From: Mesotaenium endlicherianum
Lineage: Eukaryota; Streptophyta; Zygnematophyceae; Zygnematales; Mesotaeniaceae
Direction of reading: 5' to 3'
Length of the DNA: 64,000 bases
NCBI GenBank assembly: GCA_009602735.1
Contig: WELA01007910.1
Coordinates: forward strand, 158,794 to 222,793
Below are positions 12,101-22,100 of the stretch, one piece after another; position 1 is the stretch's first letter; the number at the start of each line of letters is the position of its first letter. A program made the translations under genes and the position numbers. The notes under the pieces are model-generated. The model was not told where the DNA came from and searched no databases. It saw only the letters and a list, made by a program, of their open reading frames with translations.

Positions 12101-15100
12101 CGGGATGGAGGAGGAGGGGAGGCGGAGGAGCGCACCGGGTCGTCATTGATGACGAGGGCAAGGGGGCGCAAGGACGTGTTTGCATACTTGAGCTCCGCAA
12201 AGTGCATGCGTATCTGCCCATATGACACGCACCCCTCTCTGTCAACATCAAAGTGTGCTGCAGACGGTCACAATGGGCGCAGGACAGCCACAATGGGCGC
12301 AGGACAGCAGTCAAGCAGACAGACAGACAGACAGACAGACTGCATGGCCCGAAACAGCCAAACTTGCGCACGTGTGCAGGCACATGGGCTGGGCAGCCAG
12401 CAAGCACAGGGAAAGGGGAAGTGGGGAGGGCAAGTCTGCTGCCAAGCCCACTTGCAGCAGCAGCAGCAATAGTCACCAGCCAGCTCCTACCCTACCCTAC
12501 CCTACCAAGTAGGTGCCCTTGACGACAGGGATGACGTAGTTGCCGACGCCGCTGCCACGTGGCCACTCGCGGTAGGATGCCACCACTGGGGCGTCCTGGC
12601 TGGTGTTTTCAACCAGGAGGGCAGTGGCGTTGTCTGTGGCAGCGACAGCTGTGCCTCCCTCGAAGTAGGCATCCCCTGTCCACTGCACGTTTCTGGCGTT
12701 CATGTATGCCCCACCGCCGCAATTTATGTGCAGAGCACCTGCCGCAGCACCACATCATCACCATCTGGAGGCTTCAGCACATGCTCCTGAGTTTGAAGTA
12801 AGCCCTCCCCCCGGGCCCCGCAGTGAGCCACCCCATCCCTTCTCAAACCGCTGGCAAGACGTTCACGCCCCCTGGCAATGTCTTCTTCCTCCTCTCACTC
12901 CCTCCCTTCTCAGTCGCTAACTGGCCAGTGTGAGCCTCAGCCAAAGAGCGGAGGGCACAGGGCACAGGATGCGGACCTGGGGGAGAGGGGGGGGCCGGCA
13001 GCATCTCAAGGAGGGCGAGAATTTCAAAGGCGCTGAGGATGGGCTCTGCCACGCGGCCGCGCGCGTTGGCCACCACCTCCACCACCAGGTAGCCCTGCGG
13101 GTCCTCAATCTGCACCCGAAAGTCGCGGTGCATGCCCGCATTGGGCCCCACCTGGCGCACGATGTCCAGCCCCTCCAGCACCAGCTGCACGCCCCCGCCC
13201 CCCACTTCCCCCTTTTTCCCTTGAGGATGCGCTCACTCACTCACTTGGTCACTTGGTCAACAGCAGCAGGTGCATGCAGAGGGGGAACAACTCCTCCTGC
13301 GGCTCACCTGGTTGTTGATGCGGATGTCCAGCAGGCGATCGCCGGGCAAGCTCAGCTCTATCTCCGCAAAATGCAACCGCACGAGCACCCAGGCCGCTGG
13401 AACCAGGGTTATGCTGTACGTCAATCTTGCCGGCGGGTCCGTCGGCTGGCCGCCTGGCGCCTTGCGGAAGCTCTGGTAGATCCCAGCTGGCAGCCTGTCG
13501 AGGGTGGCATTGAGGTTGCTGATGTTGGCCTGCGTAGTGAACACCACGGAGCGCTGCTGCGAGTACCAGGAGCCGTAGTTGTCGCGGCTCCATAGGCGCC
13601 CCAGGGAGTCTCCGATGCTGTCGCCGCCCACATTGATGCGGGTTAACGTAAAGAGCAGCGAGGGCGACGTCAATGCCTCCCTGTACTGCCCCTCCGGCGC
13701 TGGGTACACCTGCAGGCTCCCTCCCCCTCGCTGTCGTGTGAGCTGTCGCGTACACCACTGTCTGCCGCTAGGAGTGATCAGTGAGACTTGTTCCTGGTGT
13801 GCATGGACACTGGACAGCCCTGATCGATTTTATCTGCTGGAGAGGTCGCAGGCAAAGAAGGAGCTCTCTGAGATTATGGATTAGTAAGGAAGGGGGAGGG
13901 AGTGGAAGCGACTGCGGACCTCTATGGAGTTGATGTAGGGCGCGCCGGAGGGGCCGCGGTCGAAGGCGATGGTGAGGTTGGGCGTGGTGACGGGCACGTG
14001 CACCGCCTTTGTGGTCGCGATCGCCAGGTCCGCGCTGTTGAAATGTATCAGCACCTGCCTCGTCATCGCCATCAGCATTTATCAGAAACTCGAGATCGGG
14101 AGAGGAGCAGCAAGAGCAGCAGCAGCAGAACTTGGGCACAAGGGAGTGAGGGAGGGCGGGGAGGGATCTCCGGCAGGTAGGCAGGCAGGCAGGAAAAGAA
14201 GCAACAGTAGTGGAGAAGGGTGGACTAGCAGCAGGTGGGAGGGCGGCCAGGGGAAGGGGGGGGACCTCACAGTGGTGTCCTGAAACGAGACCGTGAAGGC
14301 GCGTTCGGAGGTGTTGCTGTACTCCAGCTCCACAAACAGCAGCCGCACCTGCAAGCCGGCAGCCCGGCAGCCAGGATGTCATGTCCTGCCCCCTTGCTCT
14401 CGTTCTCGTTCTCTCTCACTAGGAACGACAGACAACGTCGGGGAACATGTCTGGGCGGACCCGCACGCGAACAGTGGCAAGATACAGCACCAGCATCGGC
14501 ACAAGGGGACGGGAGTGCGCACCAGGTACAGGCCGGGCCTGGGCACAGGGATCCTGTAGTAGTTGAGCGTCTCCCCGGAGAACTCGCGGTACGACGCTGC
14601 CACCTGCAGCGCCAAGTTGTTGTCCTGCTCTCCCGCCATGAAGGCAAACTTGGCCAGGCTGGCGGGCACAGCCACACCCCCGGAGAAGTATCGATCCGCC
14701 ACGTACGGGAACCCGGCGGGCGAGACCATGGCCTCTCCACCACAATTGATCCGCAGAGTGCCTGCAGGGGTAGACAGGCAGTGCGAGGCATGCGTTGGCG
14801 TTTGGAGGGCATGCTCCCTCTTGGCTTATACACAGGCGAGAAGGCAAGTCTCTTGCAGAGAGATCAGGCACCTGGAAGGCCACGGTGGAGCAGGGTGCTT
14901 GCACCACACGCTCACTCACAAAGCATGGCCCATGCCTTGCCTACACATATGATATGACTGAAGTAAGGACAGGAGTAAGCATCTCCTCCCTCACACGCGA
15001 AGGGCAAAACTAGGATCGCTACTCCCCGGGCTAGCACGGGGGGGAGGGGGGCAGGCCTGAGGCTCGACCTCCACCTCGCCCTGGAGCACTCAACCTTGGT

Positions 15101-18100
15101 CTGCATGCAAGTCACTCCCGCCCAGCACAGGAGCTGCCCCCCCACGCACATGTGGAGCACGGGGGGCTAGAGGCTGGAGGATAGGGGCTAGGGGCTAGTG
15201 GCTCTCTCCATCTCTCTCTCCCTTTCTCCTGCTCTTGCTCAGGCTTCTCTCGATCTTACCATCGGGAAAAGGATCAAAGACTTGGGGCAGCGGGCTGTGG
15301 CGGAGAACTTCCAGCGCGCTCAGCAGGGGCTCCTGCACGGGGCTGGCGGGAGCGTTGATGACGGCGATAGTGACTGTGCTGCTGCCGGTGGCGGCGGGCA
15401 CGGGCTCCATGTTGAAGTCCAGGAACATGGCCTTGCTGGGGCCCGCCAGCCGCACCACGTCCAGGCCCGCGTACACCAGCTGCACGCCCAGCCCAGAAGG
15501 AGCATGAGCGCGCGCACGCACTCACACACACACACAACAGGGGCACCCTTCTTGTCCTCTGACAGACAGCAGAGTTGCAGCGGAGGGGGCTCCTAAATTC
15601 CTAATGCCAAGCTGCATAAGAGCATACACCCCCCCCTCAGCCTGGAAGCAGAGACATAGCAGGCGGCCTGTTTCATTAAGCAGCAACAGCCCCCCCCCTT
15701 GCTACCAGAAAAATCGGCATGATGGGCGCCGGCATCGATTCAGTACACATACACACACAGACGCACCATACACACGCAAAATTGTGTGCAGAGGGGGCAG
15801 TGAGTGAGTGACATTTGGAGTGACCTCGTTGTTGACATAGATGTTCATGACGCGCTGGCCGGCGGTGAGGCCCTGGACCTCTGCAAAGTGCAGGCGCGCC
15901 GTGTGGTAGAATTTGTCCAGCACGGGCACCACGATGGACAGCCCCACGCCCGTCAGGTTCTGCGCCGCGATGGTGGTGGCTGTCTGGAGCACGCGCAGCG
16001 GCAGGAAGTCGGGCGAGCTGCCCGTGCCCGCCACCTGGACGGCGGGGCCCACGCGCACGCTGCTGGTGCGGTTGTTGAAGTACATGAGCGGCACGTCGGG
16101 CTCCCACGTGCGCCCCTCCGAGTCCAGAAAGGGCGCGAAGTCGCCGCCCATGTCCAGGCGCGTGACGGTGCGCATCATCATGGGCGTGTTCACGTTGTTG
16201 CGGTACAGCCCCGGGTAGTGGCGCGCCACCTGTCAAGTTGGTGGCACAGCAGACGCGCAGATGGTGACTTGCGTGACGTGAAGGCTAGCGCAGAGGTCAG
16301 AGCAGAGCAGAGCCAATGACCCACCAGAGGTTGGGGTCTGGCTGCGCTGCTCCCACGCCTGCCTGCATGGCCGCTCCTGCCAGCAGCATGGCTACGTTCG
16401 ATTTGGTCGCCGCATCATCAGCATCACCATCATCTTCATCTTCATTTTCATCTTCATCAGCGGCTGCAGCAGCAACGCTCAAAGTGCATGCATGCAGCTG
16501 CCAGCCCACGCCACGCAGAGCGCAGAGCACCCACCAATGGAACAATGAAAGGGCACAAGCGTGTGCGCGTGGCAAACAGGCGCGCTCACCTCGATGGCAG
16601 AAATGTGCATGGCTGCTTTAATGGCGGTAAGGGACACCACGACCGCGCTGCCGTACACGGGCACTGAAAACTCCACAACGTATGGAACCGCCGGGTTCGC
16701 CACGCTGTACGCCCTGTACGCCTGCAGCAGCAGCACCAGAAGCAGTGGCCCTTGCTTCAGCACTCGGGCAGCAGGAGGAGTAGCTGCACCCAACTAGATG
16801 CAACACAACGCGCCCAGTGGCTAGATTTTTACTTCATTCATAATGAGTGTAGCTTGCTCTCCTGCTTCCTGCTGCCCTCGTCACTTCTTTTTAGGGGGGG
16901 AAGAGGGGGAGGGGGGAACAGCTACCGTGAGTCCGTTAATCATGATAGTGAACGCGCGGTCGGAGGTGTTGACATACGTCAGCTCCATGAAGTGCAAGCG
17001 CACCTGCTCACCCCCCCCCNAACCAAAATGACAGGAGACTCCTGCTCATGCCGTGCGCACAGTGCTAGCAAGCATGCATCATCCTCAATCTTACTTCCAG
17101 GATTGCTGTCACAGTGCCATGTCCAGGAGCCCTCAAGACCCAAATTGACCCCATGAGCAAGCTTGAGCCACTCTTGCAGAAACCTGGCTACAAGGAACTC
17201 CAGCTGCTCCTTGCTGGGGTCTAGGTGTGGCTGGACCGCACTGGCCTGCATCTGAGCAGATTGCATCGGCGGCAGCAACTTCGTCTGACACGTTACGCTG
17301 CCCGCGTTTGTGAATGGAATGATACAGCTGGCAGCGGCAAGCCCCGACTCTCTCTCTTTTTCGCGCTCTGCTGCCTTTGAAGCATGCCCTTCCATCGCCG
17401 GCAACACCTCGCCGTCATGCGATGCCTCCACAGCCATCACAACAAAGAGTGAGGGGTGCATGCAGCCTCACCCACTCACAGCAGCTGGCGCTCTCCGGGG
17501 CTAACTCCCTCTTAGAGGCTCCACGAGTTGCAGCTGGTCCGGCAATTCAACTCTCACGGGGTACCATCCCACAGTCAGGGGGAGACGTACCCAGAAGTAG
17601 CCATGGGCAGCCACAGAGATGTTGTAGGAGCCCACATAGTCCGTGGGGGCCCACTCGCGGGTGGTGGCATACAGCAGGTTGTCCTGCAGCAGCAGCTGGG
17701 CTCCCAGCGCCGTGCTGTTGGCTGGCAGGCCGCCGAAGTAGCTGCTGTCGGCTGCCCACGTGCGGTTGAAGTGGTCGACGAAGGCGGGACCGCCGCAGTT
17801 GATGCGGATGACTTCGCCATCTGGACGTCACCCCGAATGCGAAATGTATGAACTAAGTGAAATGAGTGAACAGAATGCTCGGCAGCATAACATCTTTCTG
17901 GCAGCTGCCTTCGGCCTCTGCACAGTCAATGTTGCTCAACTAGTCTCCAGAAATGCTCACGTGTCTCCCTCCTTCCTTTCATGCTTCCCTCGGGAAATGC
18001 TTCCTGAAAAGCAGGCTGCAGCTCGAAGCTGCAAGCTGCTGTGGCGTGCAAGGACCAAGCACTCAATTGACATGCAGCAGAGGAGGAGGAGGGGGAGGGG

Positions 18101-19040
18101 AGCATCTGTGCTTGGGTTGGCAGTGCACGCCACATGCAGCTTCGATTGCTGACATACCCCGCCATACACAGCCTTGCAGTATATTTGAAATATCTCATCA
18201 ACTTCATCAACACTGACCGAGTTGCATCAAATCAGGCAGTACCAAACCTGATAAAACTGTCAGACTGATTTCAACCTAGCACAGCTACATAGGTACTATC
18301 TGCCCCTGCGCCCACCTGCTACATATGTTTGCTAGGTATGTTTGTTGTGCCTGTCGAGAACAAGTCCCTCCTGCGCTCCGCTAAAAATTGAAGCCACATG
18401 TTCTCCAGTCAACTCGTTTCATTACTCACCTTGTTCACTTTCTGTTTTGGCCTCCTATACTTGTTGTTGTCTATAGTACGTCTATGCCCTTACCCTCTTT
18501 GACTCTACTTGCGTTCATGTCAGGGCCCATTGTATAACCTTAAGTACTCCACAAGCCAGCACAGCAGCTATTCTAAAGACACACGTGCTTGTTTAAATTC
18601 CGTGCTCATGTTCAGGTTATTCAAAATGCGCACGCTCAGGATCACGTAGAATGGCTGGTATCTATGGGAGGAGTCGCTAAAGGCACTTCAACTAAATAGC
18701 CAGTTTTGCTTCAACTTCAAGCAGCTATGCAGCCAGCCGGGGGAATGCAAGACGGGTACCATCCTACAGGCTTGCATCTTGAGGAGGCGAACGTGCTTGT
18801 GATCGAAGGGAAGCTTGCAAGAAACTGGAAATTCGAGGCAAGGCACCTTCTTTCGGCACAAGAAAGCGCTTTTTGTTTGTCATAGCCTAGGCTCGACTGT
18901 TTGCAATGCGATTTATGAATGCTTTGATAGTGCTCACATGCATTCTCAGCAGACATGCGATTACCTGAACTTTCGCCATTAACGGTTACAGGCAGGACGA
19001 TGAAAAGCCAGTATAAGCACGCGAAGTGTCCGCGCTTCAT
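4194..19040 (-). CDS. Receptor-like kinase with five tandem malectin-like modules
   Basis: Predicted plasma-membrane receptor Ser/Thr kinase of 2216 aa, assembled from 34 exons with GT-AG introns whose phases all match (6651 nt in total). Order: signal peptide (residues 1-22); five malectin-like modules (26-380, 381-734, 735-1093, 1094-1451, 1452-1799); membrane span (about 1809-1831); kinase (about 1865-2148); Ser/Gly-rich tail to 2216. Each module holds two malectin folds, the first starting at INCGG and the second at a (N/D)xGG motif. Malectin-like RLKs such as the CrRLK1L/FERONIA and LRR-malectin groups normally carry one such pair and are about 800-1000 aa; they sense cell-wall polymers or peptides. 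Ligand binding here is inference. The start is the ATG at 19038-19040, chosen because it opens a signal peptide and its donor phase fits exon 2. Exact splice sites need transcripts; exon 1 is the least certain. Confidence 0.88.
6295..6429 (-). other. Exon 28: transmembrane segment of the receptor kinase
   Basis: A 135-nt exon encoding a short extracellular stem (AASKGFSTG), a hydrophobic span of about 22 residues rich in Ala, Val and Leu ending at IVW, and a basic stop-transfer GRR. The acceptor CTGCAG follows a pyrimidine-rich tract and keeps phase 1 from exon 27. Topology is type I: malectin modules outside, kinase in the cytoplasm. Confidence 0.85.
6536..8571 (-). other. Malectin-like module 5 (exons 22-27), with an extra intron
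   Basis: Exons 8336-8571, 8164-8241, 7908-8039, 7554-7665, 7107-7393 and 6536-6734 (236, 78, 132, 112, 287, 199 nt; 348 aa). Landmarks: IRINCGGQEY, VRVYFGEFEF, LVSALE, KNIGGM, IRLHFAELT, VYINEK, LDVVKEVGP. The large exon that is single in modules 1-4 is split here by a phase-1 intron (7394-7553) just after the NIGG motif. It is the membrane-proximal module and runs straight into the transmembrane exon. Confidence 0.86.
7828..7870. repeat. CTC/CTG microsatellite in an intron
   Basis: Trinucleotide tract of CTC repeats followed by CTG repeats, inside the intron between exons 24 and 25 of the receptor kinase. It creates spurious open frames rich in Glu or Leu. Confidence 0.85.
8700..10611 (-). 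other. Malectin-like module 4 (exons 17-21)
   Basis: Exons 10367-10611, 10039-10122, 9742-9873, 9153-9563 and 8700-8901 (245, 84, 132, 411, 202 nt; 358 aa). Landmarks: VRINCGGGVA, VRLYFAEVDP, VINAIE, RVNTGGN, VRLHFAELQY, ILLNGQ, LDLVKEVGP. Its second exon is 84 nt where the other four modules have exactly 78, a two-codon insertion. Confidence 0.87.
10765..12738 (-). other. Malectin-like module 3 (exons 12-16)
   Basis: Exons 12506-12738, 12136-12213, 11786-11917, 11164-11592 and 10765-10969 (233, 78, 132, 429, 205 nt; 359 aa). Landmarks: LHINCGGGAY, IRMHFAELKYANTS, YINAIE, WNVGGKD, LRLHFCEVEY, ILINGF, LDVVKEAG, QPMLSAVE. The fourth exon is the longest of its class because of a Ser-rich insert (NQSSSSSSV). 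Confidence 0.87.
12316..12340. repeat. CAGA tetranucleotide microsatellite in an intron
   Basis: About six tandem CAGA units within the intron between exons 12 and 13 of the receptor kinase. Confidence 0.85.
12977..14761 (-). other. Malectin-like module 2 (exons 7-11)
   Basis: Exons 14523-14761, 14271-14348, 13920-14054, 13308-13709 and 12977-13184 (239, 78, 135, 402, 208 nt; 354 aa). Landmarks: LRINCGGEAM, VRLLFVELEYSNTSERAF, YINSIE, RINVGGD, VRLHFAEIE, RINNQ, LDIVRQVGP, EPILSAFE. Intron positions and phases match module 1 exactly. It enters from a phase-1 intron and leaves into one. Confidence 0.87.
15260..17820 (-). other. Malectin-like module 1 (exons 2-6)
   Basis: Exons 17591-17820, 16926-17003, 16590-16721, 15825-16229 and 15260-15479 (230, 78, 132, 405, 220 nt; 355 aa). 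The first fold runs from VIRINCGG through VRLHFMELTY to HISAIE. The second runs from RLDMGGD through ARLHFAEVQ to YVNNE, and closes with LDVVRLAGP and EPLLSALE. NxS/T sites such as NRTW and NTSD suit a secreted glycoprotein domain. Exon 5 has a weak donor (GAG|GTCACT). Intron 2 contains the only ambiguous base of the window, an n at 17020 after a run of C. Confidence 0.85.
18965..19040 (-). other. Exon 1 of the receptor kinase: signal peptide
   Basis: A 76-nt exon encoding 25 residues plus one base. It has a basic start (MKRGH), a hydrophobic core (about residues 6-20) and a likely cleavage after VNG. The donor is CAG|GTAATC. The leftover G joins the AT opening exon 2 to give Asp, restoring the frame into GEVIRINCGG. 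Intron 1 runs 17821-18964 (1144 bp, the longest in the gene) and I see nothing else in it. The link to exon 2 is inferred from phase and from the need for a signal peptide. Confidence 0.68.
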
Positions 19041-20203
19041 AAGCCTCACGTTGGCAGTCTACTTCACAGAAATTTATTGTCAAGGCATCAATGGTAGAGG
19101 GCTGCAGCGACTCTACGAGGCAAGGAGTTGAAACTTAAGCTGACGACGGGCAATTTCTGAATCTCACAATCGAGGATTGGGCAGACAAGACCTGATGTCA
19201 ATCACCGATTGCAAGCCATTGCAGGCACATGAAGGCCCGAGCTCATGAAGTCGTAGCCGACCTCGGAACTTGTACGCGTAAGGCGACGATACAGAGTGGG
19301 AGTAACAGGGCCTGACTGGGACAGGTATGTGTGCCGGACCTTTGTACTAGTCTCGGGAACGCCAAACATTGCAATTGGCTTGGACTCCCGGCGCGGCCAC
19401 TTCCTCCGGAACAAGCTTTTCTCGATTCGACCGATGCACCGCAAATACATCCGGGCGGCAACATATCTAAAAGGACCAGAAAATGCCAAAACTTGATGAA
19501 GCCATGTGTCACACATGTAGCAATAAAAAGGTGTATATAGATAAATCTCTGACAAAGTCAACCACTGTAAAATATTCCGAATAGGTGTTGACCGACCTGA
19601 GAATAACGCGGTCTTAGAATTTCTCAAACAACGCAGCCTTAGAATAAGATAATTACTCGCTTACAGCTTAAGACAACAAACCAGTTCTACAATCCATTCC
19701 CATTCCCAGAAAAGTCCGAATTGACCATTCAAACTTCCTCTTCGCTTTGACATTTCTTATTTTCTCGCATACTTCACTCCTGCCTGGTGTAATCAAACAT
19801 TAGAGCACACTGGACCTGGAGTACTCGTGCATTACCGCCGCTGCAACAAAAGAAACTCATCGACAAGATTGTACAAATCTGTACATACCTGTACCTTCAA
19901 ACAACTGAATTGCTGACTTTGTACCAATCTGTGCATATCTGTACCTTCAAATAACTTGAATTGCTTACAAATTCGAGACCAAGCGCGTGAGATCACGAAA
20001 ATTGAGAAGCTACTGACAAGACGACAAGGTCCAGAATTATAGAACCAAGATGACGACAAGCCAGGCGCTTGACTAACAGATCGTCTTGACGTAGGGAAAT
20101 GTCGCCGAGTAGATCTTGGGCGGTAACCTTCATAAGTGCGACGTCAGCAAGTACCGCTGGCAATTGTCACCAGTGCACCTGTTGTTGCCGTTGAGGCAAT
20201 GAA
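19041..20203. other. 5' flank of the receptor kinase gene
   Basis: Presumed promoter and 5' UTR of the minus-strand receptor kinase. No clear TATA box or coding region was identified. A minus-strand open stretch near 19202-19627 shows no recognisable motif and is treated as chance. Confidence 0.4.
19869..19968. repeat. Tandem duplication, 2 x 50 bp
   Basis: Two adjacent 50-bp units (19869-19918 and 19919-19968) share TTGTAC.AATCTGT.CATA and CTGTACCTTCAAA.AACT, with a handful of differences. It lies upstream of the receptor kinase gene; any regulatory role is unknown. Confidence 0.75.
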
Positions 20204-20212
20204 TTGAAGTTC

Positions 20213-21180
20213 GGGCAAATTACCAAAGTAGCACTCCAACTTTCGTTTATTCTACAAATAGCACTCCCAAGTTTCGCTATTACAAAACTAGCACTCGCGC
20301 ATGTAAGGCGAGTCCACGTAGGTCTTACACGATCAAATGACGTGCCACACGAATTCGCACGCGACCCTACCTGACACACCACTTCTCTCGTTCGTTTCCA
20401 AAATCGACCACCACCACTTTTCTAACAGCCCAACTTCACGAACCAAACTACCTAAGGACGCCCAGAAATTGGTCCACAGGTATTTTCGTGACCTATTTCT
20501 TGCGCCATTATTTTCTAACCCTATATTTTTTTAAGAGAGACTACATTCATCGCATTCTCTGCTATTTCAGGTAGGAACGTAATCACAAGTAGCTAATTGT
20601 AGCGGCTGAGTCAAGTGGTTAGTTGCTATGGCACATTGCCATTGAGGTTGCCTGTGGCCATCCTTTCCTATTTGTAAGCATGTTGCAACTATTTTAGCTG
20701 CGCATCCATGGGAACATTTCTCACATCCTACATTTAACCGCCACGTTTTACCTACATTTTACCACCATAAGAAGTACCTAGTTGACCCGCCAAGGTTTAG
20801 ACCCAGCTATGGAATTCGAAAAGTCGTCTTCGATTTGGAGGCGCGGCAAAATGGTCAATGCCTACAAAGCACTACAAAGAGTTTTGGAGAGTAAAATGAA
20901 GGTAGCGACAATGTGTCCACCCGAAATTTGGCGTCCTTGGGCAGTTTGGATCGCGAAGGTGGGTCAGTCACAAAAGTGGTGGTGGAAGATTTTGGAAACG
21001 AAAGAGAGAAATGGTGTGTCAAGAAGGGTTGCGTGCGAATTCGTGTGGCACGTCATTAGATCATGTAAGGCCTACGTGGCATGACCTTACATGCGTGAGT
21101 GTTAGTTTTGATATAACAAAACTTGGAGTGCTAGATTGTAGAAAAAACGAAAGTTGGAGTGCTAGTTTGGTAATTTGCCC
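20213..21180. mobile_element. Mutator-like non-autonomous TIR element, copy 2
   Basis: A 968-bp element of the same family as copy 1: same GGGCAAATTACCAAAGT ends, long TIRs and closely related interior. It is flanked by a perfect 9-bp duplication TTGAAGTTC (20204-20212 and 21181-21189). No transposase is encoded. Confidence 0.88.
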
Positions 21181-21244
21181 TTGAAGTTCAAAACACAACT
21201 GCTCGGGTCATCCTGAGTTGGGCAACAGTCCGTGGAAGCCTCTA

Positions 21245-22091
21245 GGGCAAATTACAAAACTAGCACTCGAACTTCTGTTTATTATAAATCTAGCACTTGA
21301 AGTTACGTTTATTCAAAACTGGCACTCGCACATGTACAACGAGTCCACGTAGGCCTTACACGAGTAAATGACGTGCCACACAAATTCGCACGCGACCCTA
21401 CCTTACATAACAATTTTGTCTTCGTTTTTGTAGTCTTCCACCACCACTTTTCTAACTGACCCCACCTTCACGAACCAAACTCCCCAAGGCTGCTACACAC
21501 AGCATGCATACCTACGCTTGTTAGTGCATCACAAGGAAGTTTAAAAATAGAGACGGTATAATGTGTTCGCAAATTTTTGAACTATGGTCGAGACTCGAGA
21601 GAGGGGAGGGGAGTCAGGAAGGCCCTAGCGAGCTCCCATCGGGTAGCAAGCAGCTCAATGGCGAGCAGTAGCATAGCAAGTCAACTCACGGCGATGGAAC
21701 TAACTCAGTTACATGCAAAATTCTTGAGCAGGTACGAGAGCGGGCAGGCCGAGCTCAATAAGGCAGACGCAGGTGAGCTCACATTAGCCCAGCAAGTTGT
21801 TGCACTGTACAAGTAGCGCAACTGTAAGTGTTAGGCTCTGGGAATTTTGTTTGTGAAGGTCAGTGAAGGTAGGTCAGTCACAAAAGCAGACTTGGAAAAT
21901 TTTGGAAACAAAAGAGAGAAGTGGTGTTTCAGGTAGGGTCGCGTGCAAATTTGTATGGCACGTCATGTATTCATGTAAGGCCTACGTGGACTTGCCTTAC
22001 ATGTGCAAGTGCTAGTTTTGTAATAAACGAAACTTCAAAGTGCTAGATTTGTAATAAACAAAACTTCGAGTGCTAGTTTTGTAATCTGCCC
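21245..22091. mobile_element. Mutator-like non-autonomous TIR element, copy 3, with different interior
   Basis: An 847-bp element with related but more diverged TIRs (GGGCAAATTACAAAACTAGC). It is flanked by a perfect 9-bp duplication AAGCCTCTA (21236-21244 and 22092-22100). Between the TIRs, about 21490-21835 is not shared with copies 1 and 2. It carries a 79-codon open frame (21577-21816) with Ser-rich and then helical character (ELTQLHAKFLSRYESG). MULEs are known to capture host gene pieces (Pack-MULEs); capture here is an inference. Confidence 0.85.
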
Positions 22092-22100
22092 AAGCCTCTA

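Noticed and set aside
12488-12507. CCCTACCCTACCCTACC resembling telomere-type repeats
   Set aside because: Only about four short units at an exon-intron border; the unit CCCTA lacks the plant telomere sequence.
5049-16300. Many long open frames on the plus strand across the receptor kinase gene
   Set aside because: They are antisense shadows of GC-rich exons, and their extents follow the exons and microsatellites of the minus-strand gene.
16979-17461. 160-codon minus-strand open stretch in intron 2 of the receptor kinase
   Set aside because: It lies between two exons whose phases join cleanly without it, it contains the ambiguous base, and it has no recognised motif.
19202-19627. 141-codon open frame upstream of the receptor kinase
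   Set aside because: No motif, no splice context and no coding bias that I can see; probably chance.
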